This document shows, piece by piece, positions 1-5,581 of a DNA stretch of 6,873 nucleotides (positions are counted from its first letter, which is position 1; every line of letters starts with the position of its first letter). Origin of the DNA: Candidatus Omnitrophota bacterium (GTDB lineage Bacteria > Omnitrophota > Gorgyraeia > JAFGHF01); the NCBI GenBank assembly GCA_024543015.1, contig JAMXCY010000052.1, forward strand, positions 1 through 6,873, in the 5' to 3' direction. A model generated the notes under the pieces. It was not told the origin of the DNA, did not search any database, and was given only the letters and a program-made list of their open reading frames with translations. A program made the translations under genes and the position numbers.

Positions 1-476
1 TTTATTCTTTTCTCGAATTTTCTTAAAAAATCTTTTTGCAGATCATTAAGATGCATAGACGGCCTTTTTTTCCTTACTTCCCTAAGAGATTCCTCAGCAG
101 TCAAATGGTGCTTATAGATAAAATAAGACCCTAAAAATGTGCTTGTTCTCCCGTGACCGTTCTTGCAATGGACATATGTCTTTATATCCTGCTTACTTAA
201 ATTATCAAGTGTTTGCAGGGCTAATATTACTAACTCTGTTGTAGGCGCTGTTTCTTCTTCCCAAGGAAACCAAAAAAAATATTTTACTCCTGTAGGATTA
301 TCCAGCCTCTCTAATTCCAGTGATATATCTGCAGTAATACCTTTAGCCAATAGCTCTTCTTCAAAGTGCGTCTGACAACATAAATTATTTCCGGCATAAA
401 TGAACTCATTAATTTTGTTATAGCTCATCTTGACGTGCTTATGTTCCATCGCCCGAATTTCTTCCGGAGTAGGCAT
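1..476 (-). CDS. Dual-specificity-type (Cys-based) phosphatase, 3' end cut by window
   Basis: Partial gene: 158 codons are read and the frame is still open at base 1. I translated it by hand. It belongs to the Cys-based tyrosine/dual-specificity phosphatase superfamily, which removes phosphate from proteins or small phosphate esters through a phosphocysteine intermediate, here probably in the cytoplasm because no signal peptide is visible. The P-loop HCKNGHGRT puts the nucleophile at Cys104 and the phosphate-binding Arg at 110 (C-x5-R). The upstream loop PWEEETAPT (71-79) lines up with the family pattern P-x-E-D-H-T-A-P, so the usual general-acid Asp is Glu74. The C-terminal part (RKKRPSMHLNDLQ) matches the family's end, so probably only a few residues are missing. 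The ATG at 476 is preceded by AGGAGG with 7-base spacing. It follows pgl by 41 bases, the widest gap here. The substrate is unknown: a sugar phosphate or a phosphoprotein are both possible. Family assignment is firm, function is not. Confidence 0.88.
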   Translation of the reverse strand, partial: MPTPEEIRAMEHKHVKMSYNKINEFIYAGNNLCCQTHFEEELLAKGITADISLELERLDNPTGVKYFFWFPWEEETAPTTELVILALQTLDNLSKQDIKTYVHCKNGHGRTSTFLGSYFIYKHHLTAEESLREVRKKRPSMHLNDLQKDFLRKFEKRI

Positions 477-483
477 AGTCTAA

Positions 484-489
484 CCTCCT
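484..489 (-). promoter_or_regulatory. Ribosome binding site of the phosphatase gene
   Basis: A perfect AGGAGG lies 7 bases before the ATG at 476-474. It favours this start over the in-frame ATGs at codons 10 and 17. It lies in the 41-base gap after pgl, so the phosphatase has its own strong translation signal. Confidence 0.8.
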
Positions 490-517
490 GCTTTCGATAT
501 AATAGCCTCAAATATAC

Positions 518-1243
518 TTATACATATAAACCAGCTTTTTTATCTAACAAAAAATAAAGTTTACCTTTCTTGGGCGTCACTCTAGCTGCCGGCAAACTAT
601 CATCACCCATCAAAACAGCTTCTACTATTTTTGCTTTATGGCTCCCACTTACCACAAACATCACATGGTGGGAATTGTTTATGACTCCCAAACTAATACT
701 GATGCGCTTAGGTTTTATATTATCACCGGAAACGCAAACCGCAAGACGGCTATTATCATTTAGACTCAAAGCTTGGGGAAACAAAGACCCGGTATGGCCA
801 TCCTGGCCTATGCCCAATAGGATAAGATCAAAATGCGGAAATTCACCTTGTGATAATTGAAAAAATTCCTTTATAATTCGCCCATAATCATCGGCTGCCT
901 GTTTTAGAGTTATATTATCTACCGGAATTGGATAAATATTTTTTTCTGATGCCGATACATTACTTAAAAGATTATCTCTGACCATTGCAAAGTTACTTTC
1001 GGGATTATCTTTAGGAACAAAACGCTCATCAACAAAAAATATATATGTATTTTGCCATAACTTAAGTTCGACTCTAAGTGAGAGTTGCTGATATAAATAT
1101 ACCGGAGTTTTTCCGCCGGATAAGGCAACAACAAATTTACCTCTTTGGGAAATAGCTTTCTTTGCTATTTTATTCCATTGCTCAATTACATAATCTCCCA
1201 TAGCAGAAGCATCATCAAATTTTAATATATTGTTTCTGTCCAC
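518..1243 (-). CDS. pgl: 6-phosphogluconolactonase (DevB/SOL type)
   Basis: Hydrolyses 6-phosphoglucono-1,5-lactone to 6-phosphogluconate, the second step of the oxidative pentose phosphate pathway, in the cytoplasm. At 241 residues it has the normal length for the family, which is related to glucosamine-6-phosphate deaminase. Visible motifs in order are SGGKTP (42-47, phosphate binding), VDERFVP (71-77), the signature GIGQDGHTGSLFP (144-156, containing the expected catalytic His150), SGSHKA (199-204) and PAARV (218-222). The start is GTG at 1243: an in-frame TAA at 1261-1259 blocks any longer version, and the first internal ATG (codon 15) would cut into the fold. The ribosome site is a degenerate AG run. 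The gene begins 19 bases after zwf stops, which matches its role as the next enzyme after Zwf and suggests co-translation. No key residue appears to be missing. Confidence 0.96.
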   Translation of the reverse strand: MDRNNILKFDDASAMGDYVIEQWNKIAKKAISQRGKFVVALSGGKTPVYLYQQLSLRVELKLWQNTYIFFVDERFVPKDNPESNFAMVRDNLLSNVSASEKNIYPIPVDNITLKQAADDYGRIIKEFFQLSQGEFPHFDLILLGIGQDGHTGSLFPQALSLNDNSRLAVCVSGDNIKPKRISISLGVINNSHHVMFVVSGSHKAKIVEAVLMGDDSLPAARVTPKKGKLYFLLDKKAGLYV

Positions 1244-1247
1244 TAAA

Positions 1248-1257
1248 CTCTCTCTCT
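1248..1257 (-). promoter_or_regulatory. Degenerate ribosome site made of an AG dinucleotide run (pgl)
   Basis: On the minus strand this reads as five AG repeats ending 4 bases before the GTG start of pgl. It offers GAGAG-type pairing instead of a clean AGGAGG. With the GTG codon, this predicts weaker initiation than for the other genes here. A run this short is unlikely to be a phase-variable repeat. Confidence 0.5.
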
Positions 1258-1262
1258 TTTAG

Positions 1263-2819
1263 CTAGTCGATATTTAGCCACTTACGGCCGTCATCTTCTA
1301 TCAAGGAGTCCGCCTCTTTCGGTCCCCATTGGCCGGCAGAATAATTCGGAAAATTCGAAGCCGGATTATCCTGCCAATGCTTGATGATAGGGTCGACTAC
1401 CGACCACATTGCCTCTACCCCATCCTGCCTGACAAAAAGAGTTAAATCTCCTTTCATGCAATCAACTATTAAGCGTTCATAAGGAGGACTGACTTTGGCT
1501 TTAGAAGCGCTCTGATAATTAAACTCCATGTTAACCGGGTAAATCTGGTTAATCGAATTAGGATTACGCACACCAAAACGTAAGGATATTTTTTCCTGCG
1601 GCTGCACGCTCAATACCAAAATATTGGGCTCAAGAACATCGCAAGTACGGCCAAAAAGTTTTAAGGGGGGCTGTTTAAATTGAACTATGATTTGAGTGAC
1701 TCTTTTTTTAAGCCGTTTTCCGGTCCGAATATAGAAAGGTACGCCTGACCAGCGCCAATTATCAATATATAATTTAGCAGCCATAAAGGTAGATGTGTTT
1801 GATTTAGGAGATACCTTTTCTTCCTTTCTATATCCAGAAACTTTTTTACCATTTATTATTCCTTCTCCATACTGGCCACGCACTGCGTAGCGGCTGATAT
1901 ATTCGGAATCCATGCGGCGCAGAGAACGAAATACCTTTACTTTCTCATCGCGAATAAAATCCGGGCTAAAACCTACCGGAGGCTCCATAGCCACTAAACC
2001 AATAAGCTGCATTATGTGATTCTGGACTATATCCCTCACCACTCCGGATTGCTCATAAAATGCGCCTCTGTGCTCGATTCCCAAATCTTCGGCTACGGTG
2101 ATTTGAACATGATCGATATAGCGTCTGTTCCAGAGAGGCTCGAATATGCTGTTAGAAAATCGAAAAAACATTATATCCTGTACTGTCTTTTTACCTAAAT
2201 AATGGTCCATGCGATATATCTGATTTTCGTCAAAAGCAGCTCTGAGGAGTTTATTCAGCTCTACTGCACTTTTATTGTCCCTACCGAAAGGCTTCTCGAT
2301 TATAACCTTAGTATTAAATTTTTCTTTACAGAGCTTGTGCTCTTTTAATCTCTGAACTATCAAGGGCATAAAGTTCGGCGGCACTGCCATGTAGTAAATC
2401 ACATCACGAGGCGCACCGCCCACAGACGGGAAAACCGCTTTTACTTTTTCGCAAAGATTTTGATAATTTTGGCTAATATCAAAATCTCCTGAAACATAAA
2501 ACAGGTGCTTGCTGAAACTAGGCCATTTATTACTTATAAATCTCTTCTGAGAAAATTTAGTTAAGGATTTTTTTACCAAATTCCGGTATTCTTGATCACT
2601 CAATGCCGGAAGGCCAAATCCGACTACAGAAAAGTCTTTAGGCAGTACGTTCTCCTGGTAAAGATAGAATATAGCAGGTAAAAGCTTGCGCTGGCTTAAG
2701 TCGCCGGAACCGCCAAAAATAACCATAGTAAAAGGCTTGATTTTAAACTTTTCAATATTAATGTCGCAAGTCTGCAAAAACTTGCTCTTAACCATTAAAG
2801 AATCGCTATCCTGCCTCAT
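1263..2819 (-). CDS. zwf: Glucose-6-phosphate 1-dehydrogenase, possibly NAD-preferring
   Basis: Oxidises glucose 6-phosphate to 6-phosphogluconolactone, the entry step of the oxidative pentose phosphate pathway. At 518 residues it is slightly longer than the usual 480-490 because of a tail of about 25 residues before the Rossmann fold. Motifs: nucleotide loop GGSGDLSQRKL (36-46, with Lys45), EKPFG (175-179), active-site RMDHYLGKK (203-211, with Asp205 and His206), VQNHIMQ (265-271, general-base His268), and the C-terminal AGQWGPKEAD (495-504). The stretch VVGFGLPALSDQE (65-77) aligns with the G-x-x-R region after the second beta strand. The Arg that grips the NADP 2'-phosphate (Arg46 in Leuconostoc, Arg50 in E. 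coli) is Leu70 here, and the position of E. coli Lys18 is Ser38. This suggests NAD use, which is my inference. The ATG at 2819 is preferred to Met9 because AGGAG sits 6 bases upstream. The gene starts 11 bases after the DUF3179 gene. Confidence 0.97.
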   Translation of the reverse strand: MRQDSDSLMVKSKFLQTCDINIEKFKIKPFTMVIFGGSGDLSQRKLLPAIFYLYQENVLPKDFSVVGFGLPALSDQEYRNLVKKSLTKFSQKRFISNKWPSFSKHLFYVSGDFDISQNYQNLCEKVKAVFPSVGGAPRDVIYYMAVPPNFMPLIVQRLKEHKLCKEKFNTKVIIEKPFGRDNKSAVELNKLLRAAFDENQIYRMDHYLGKKTVQDIMFFRFSNSIFEPLWNRRYIDHVQITVAEDLGIEHRGAFYEQSGVVRDIVQNHIMQLIGLVAMEPPVGFSPDFIRDEKVKVFRSLRRMDSEYISRYAVRGQYGEGIINGKKVSGYRKEEKVSPKSNTSTFMAAKLYIDNWRWSGVPFYIRTGKRLKKRVTQIIVQFKQPPLKLFGRTCDVLEPNILVLSVQPQEKISLRFGVRNPNSINQIYPVNMEFNYQSASKAKVSPPYERLIVDCMKGDLTLFVRQDGVEAMWSVVDPIIKHWQDNPASNFPNYSAGQWGPKEADSLIEDDGRKWLNID

Positions 2820-2825
2820 GATAAA

Positions 2826-2830
2826 CTCCT
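2826..2830 (-). promoter_or_regulatory. Ribosome binding site of zwf, abutting the upstream stop codon
   Basis: AGGAG lies 6 bases before the zwf ATG and directly follows the TAA of the DUF3179 gene (2833-2831). Ribosomes finishing that gene arrive exactly at the zwf site, so the two are probably translationally coupled. It decides the zwf start in favour of codon 1 over Met9. Confidence 0.75.
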
Positions 2831-3769
2831 TTATTCGCTTGTGAAAATTAATGTGTCTTTGTTAAAACTACTCCAGGCAAACCAATAGGCTCTAATTGCC
2901 GGTAATATATTTCCCCGGGTATCAGTTACATAAGCTGTATTATTAAAACCGATATGCACTTTTATTCTCTTATCTCCTATTGAATCATAAAAAGATACTG
3001 GCTTCTCGGTGATTGAACTTATTGGATAAGCCTTAGCTATGCCCTGAATTTTAATCCCTAAAACCAAGCTCTTAGCCGGGAGGCGGCGGTCAATATCTGA
3101 GAGTGAAAACATCATCTCCTGACTAGCATGATAAGCCGAATAAGGGTCTCGTTTGTAATCACGGCTGAATCCTGTCTCATCTGATAATACAAGCGTATGA
3201 GGATGTCTCTTGCGCCAATCAGTCCAGGTGGTAATCAGGGAAGGTAATATCGTTAATTTTTGATTAACGAATGCTCCGGTAACTGCCCCTAGGCTCAATT
3301 GAGGCCAGAGACTATCCGAGGGCCTATCATACATAACAAGGTTACTATTATAGAGCAATCCACTCACCCCAAAATCAACAACTCCTTTTTTTGTCCTGCG
3401 ATTAAAAACAATACCGCTTCGGGTTAACGGACACCAAGTTACGCTTATTTCTTTATTAAGAATAGAATCATTGACTATTTCATGCCAATTAAGAATATTT
3501 ATCGGATAGGCTTTCGCCTCCTTACCGATAAGGACTCCGATAACCATATCTTTATCTTTTAAAAATAATGCTTCCTTAGCCGAAACAAATTTAGGCTTAG
3601 AAATTGCCGGTATCCCGTCCTTAGCCGGGCCTCCGCCCCTTAAAGTGCTGATGTCAATTATTGCTTCGGATAAATCAAAATCTTCTAAAGCAGAAAAAAC
3701 AGGCCCGGGTATAATAAACAATAAAAAAATACTTAAAAGCCCCGCTAATATATTTTTAAATTTAACCAT
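2831..3769 (-). CDS. Exported DUF3179 family protein
   Basis: A 312-residue member of DUF3179, a family with no established biochemical function that I know of. The N-terminus is a signal peptide: Lys3 and Lys5, a hydrophobic core at 7-20, then PGPVFS with likely cleavage after Ser26. The mature protein should therefore be exported or periplasmic. Family landmarks: RGGGPAKDGIPA (44-55), KAYPINIL (86-93), WHEIVND (95-101), TWCPLTRSG (111-119), GVSGLLYNSNLVMYDR (134-149), SLWPQ (153-157), a second AYPI repeat (247-250) and the ending YWFAWSSF (295-302). Many relatives carry CPLC, or reportedly a selenocysteine, at the CPLT site. Here only Cys113 remains and the partner is Thr116. The ATG at 3769 has no clean ribosome site: the nearest GAGGA is 15 bases away, overlapping the end of the transketolase gene. 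It sits between cytoplasmic sugar-phosphate enzymes, so its role there is unclear. Family call firm, function unknown. Confidence 0.92.
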   Translation of the reverse strand: MVKFKNILAGLLSIFLLFIIPGPVFSALEDFDLSEAIIDISTLRGGGPAKDGIPAISKPKFVSAKEALFLKDKDMVIGVLIGKEAKAYPINILNWHEIVNDSILNKEISVTWCPLTRSGIVFNRRTKKGVVDFGVSGLLYNSNLVMYDRPSDSLWPQLSLGAVTGAFVNQKLTILPSLITTWTDWRKRHPHTLVLSDETGFSRDYKRDPYSAYHASQEMMFSLSDIDRRLPAKSLVLGIKIQGIAKAYPISSITEKPVSFYDSIGDKRIKVHIGFNNTAYVTDTRGNILPAIRAYWFAWSSFNKDTLIFTSE

Positions 3770-3788
3770 AATCTTAAAAGTCCATCCT

Positions 3789-4736
3789 CTATTCAGACTT
3801 CCTTTTTATTGCTCTTTTAACCGCTGCAACTATATCTAAATCCTTTAAGTGATATTTTTTCAATAAACCTTGGGGATCTCCGGATTCACCAAAACTATCC
3901 TTTACTGCAATAAACTCCTGCACGACAGGATACTCCTGAACCAAGACTTCAGATACCGCACTTCCTAATCCGCCGTTTATTTGGTGTTCTTCAGCGGTAA
4001 CAATAGCTTTCGTAGCTTTAGCAGAATTAATTATAATATCTTTATCTAGGGGCTTTATTGTGTGCATATTAATAACCCTGACTTCTATGTTTTCCCGGCA
4101 AAGCATATCAGCCGCCTTTAAGCTTTCAGAAACCATAAGGCCGCAGCCGATGATAGTTGCATCTTTACCTTCTCGCATGATATTAGCCTTGCCGATTTCA
4201 AAAGTCTCGCTTTCTTTAGTAATAATTGGATAGGGTACCCTGCCAAGACGCATATATACCGGCCCGCATATCTGGGCCATAGCTTCTGTAGCTTTTTTGG
4301 TCTGGATAGCATCAGCCGGACACAAAACGACTAGGTTCGGTAAAACCCTGGTAATGGCAAGATCTTCCAAGCATTGAGCGGTTGCGCCGTCTGCACCTAC
4401 CGTAAGGCCGCTGTGCGAACCAATAATTTTTACATTTCTTCGATTGTAACAAATAGAAATCCGTAAAATTCCATAGGCCCGATTAGTAAGAAATACTGCA
4501 AAAGAACAAGCAAAGGGAATAAGTCCGTCTAAACTTAAACCGACTGCTGTTCCTAATATATCCTGTTCAGCTATGCCTAAGTTAAAAAATCTATCGGGAA
4601 ATTCCTTTTTAAAGTATTCGGCCCGGGTTGCATCTTCTAAGTCACCGGACAAAACTACAACTTTTTTATTTTTACGCCCCAGTTGGAGCAAAGCTTCCCC
4701 AAAAGCATCGCGAGTTGCTTTTAAATCTGTCCTCAT
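3789..4736 (-). CDS. Transketolase, C-terminal subunit (pyrimidine-binding and C-terminal domains)
   Basis: Second half of a two-gene transketolase, which moves two-carbon ketol units between sugar phosphates using thiamine diphosphate. The 315 residues cover the pyrimidine-binding domain and the C-terminal domain. GIAEQ (54-58) holds Glu57, the residue that activates the cofactor's aminopyrimidine ring. Next come a GSHSGLTVGADG segment (106-117) and EDLAITRVLPN (124-134). The C-terminal domain begins near residue 190 with EGKDATIIGCG, and EEHQINGGLGSAV (249-261) is typical of the family. In the substrate-loop motif usually written DGxTHQ, the His is Ala120 (GATAQ). The gene shares ATGA with the N-terminal subunit gene, so the two are almost certainly translated as a matched pair. 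DXP synthase and pyruvate dehydrogenase beta are related folds, but the partner gene and the pathway context favour transketolase. Confidence 0.95.
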   Translation of the reverse strand: MRTDLKATRDAFGEALLQLGRKNKKVVVLSGDLEDATRAEYFKKEFPDRFFNLGIAEQDILGTAVGLSLDGLIPFACSFAVFLTNRAYGILRISICYNRRNVKIIGSHSGLTVGADGATAQCLEDLAITRVLPNLVVLCPADAIQTKKATEAMAQICGPVYMRLGRVPYPIITKESETFEIGKANIMREGKDATIIGCGLMVSESLKAADMLCRENIEVRVINMHTIKPLDKDIIINSAKATKAIVTAEEHQINGGLGSAVSEVLVQEYPVVQEFIAVKDSFGESGDPQGLLKKYHLKDLDIVAAVKRAIKRKSE

Positions 4737-5566
4737 AATCCCCCCTTACTTATTTCGTCTAAGGCCTGCTTTAACTGTTGAGGGTTAGGAGCCTTACCGT
4801 GCCAGGCAGATTTTCCTTCCATATAAGAAACCCCCTTACCCTTAACTGTGTGAGCTAAAATAAGCATTGGTTTATTCTTAATAGTATCAAATTCATCAAA
4901 GGCCGGAATTAACTCTTCAAAGTTATGCCCGTCAATCTCAATTACTTCCCAGCCAAAACTCTTCCATTTATCTACTATAGGCTCTTCGTTTTTTATTTCT
5001 GAAACCGGACCATTTTCCTGAACCCCGTTATAATCGATGATTGCACAGATATTATCTAACTTATGATGACTCCCAGTCATCGCTGCTTCCCAGACTTGAC
5101 CTTCTTGAATCTCGCCATCACCCATAAGGCAATAAATATTAAATTTTAACTTTCGTATTTTAGCACCTAGGGCTATTCCGTTAGCAACTGATAAACCCTG
5201 CCCTAAGGAACCTGTGGACAGCTCAACTCCCGGCACTCCGATGTGAACATGTCCTTGGAGACGGCTTCCCAATTTGCGAAAATTTCTTAATTCCTCTTTT
5301 GGGAAATAACCGCTATTGGCAAGAGTCGTGTAGAGGACCGGGCTGGCATGGCCTTTAGACATTATGAATCTATCCCTTATGGGCCAAGAAGGATTATCGG
5401 GTTTATGATTCATCTTATAATAATAAAGAGCTATAAGAATTTCGACAGATGATAAAGAGCCTCCGGGATGGCCGCTCCCGGCTTCGGAAATCATCTCTAA
5501 AATTTCTTTTCTGAATTGCCGGGCTAATTTTTTTAATTCATCAATATTAAACTTTTTATTCACCAT
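4733..5566 (-). CDS. Transketolase, N-terminal subunit (diphosphate-binding domain)
   Basis: First half of the split transketolase, 277 residues, carrying the domain that binds the diphosphate of thiamine diphosphate. Motifs: SGHPGGSLS (31-39, His33), MSKGHASP (69-76, His73), LQGHVH (103-108), TGSLGQGLS (118-126), and the cofactor/Mg signature opening with GDGE (149-152) and closing at DYNG (178-181, Asn180). WHGKAPN (255-261) ends the substrate side. All of the histidines expected in the active site of fused transketolases are present in this subunit. The ATG at 5566 follows AGGAG with 7-base spacing, and the gene starts 15 bases after gnd. Split transketolases are common in archaea and in several bacterial phyla, so the split is a lineage trait and not damage. 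Upstream gnd supplies ribulose 5-phosphate, which feeds this enzyme after isomerisation and epimerisation by enzymes not encoded here. Confidence 0.96.
   Translation of the reverse strand: MVNKKFNIDELKKLARQFRKEILEMISEAGSGHPGGSLSSVEILIALYYYKMNHKPDNPSWPIRDRFIMSKGHASPVLYTTLANSGYFPKEELRNFRKLGSRLQGHVHIGVPGVELSTGSLGQGLSVANGIALGAKIRKLKFNIYCLMGDGEIQEGQVWEAAMTGSHHKLDNICAIIDYNGVQENGPVSEIKNEEPIVDKWKSFGWEVIEIDGHNFEELIPAFDEFDTIKNKPMLILAHTVKGKGVSYMEGKSAWHGKAPNPQQLKQALDEISKGGL
4740..4747 (-). promoter_or_regulatory. Ribosome site inside the end of the transketolase N-subunit gene
   Basis: AAGGGGGG lies just before the ATG at 4736, within the last codons of the upstream gene (Lys-Gly-Gly). The stop TGA and start ATG overlap as ATGA at 4736-4733. 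This is a typical arrangement for translational coupling and equal subunit supply. Confidence 0.65.
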
Positions 5567-5573
5567 AGAATCA

Positions 5574-5578
5574 CTCCT
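5574..5578 (-). promoter_or_regulatory. Ribosome binding site of the transketolase N-subunit gene
   Basis: AGGAG stands 7 bases before the ATG at 5566-5564, in the 15-base gap after the gnd stop codon. It supports the ATG over the GTG that follows it directly as codon 2. Confidence 0.7.
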
Positions 5579-5581
5579 AGG

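Noticed and set aside
498..503. TATAAT box in the gap between pgl and the phosphatase
   Set aside because: It reads on the plus strand, where no gene follows, and there is no -35 element at the right distance. On the minus strand the spacing fits no promoter.
477..517. Possible terminator in the widest gap
   Set aside because: No inverted repeat followed by a T-run is visible on the minus strand.
163..860. Plus-strand open frames at 163-375 and 570-860
   Set aside because: They lie opposite the phosphatase and pgl genes, whose motifs are intact. Their translations resemble no family and they lack ribosome sites.
2016..2198. Plus-strand open frame inside zwf
   Set aside because: Antisense shadow of the Zwf active-site region with no recognisable protein features.
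3783..3791. Tiny leader frame (ATG-GAC-TTT-TAA) before the DUF3179 gene
   Set aside because: Three codons preceded by a chance GAGG at the end of the transketolase gene; nothing supports translation or attenuation.
3645..3839. Plus-strand open frame over the start of the DUF3179 gene
   Set aside because: Complement of the signal peptide region and intergenic gap; the reverse strand explains it fully.
4118..4312. Second minus-strand frame of 64 codons inside the transketolase C subunit
   Set aside because: It is in a different frame from a strongly conserved enzyme, with no ribosome site or recognisable motif.
4573..4788. Plus-strand open frame across the transketolase subunit junction
   Set aside because: Antisense shadow; both subunits on the other strand are complete and conserved.
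4733..5566. Split transketolase as a frameshifted single gene
   Set aside because: The halves break at the normal domain boundary, overlap as ATGA, and the second has its own ribosome site. Split transketolases are well known.
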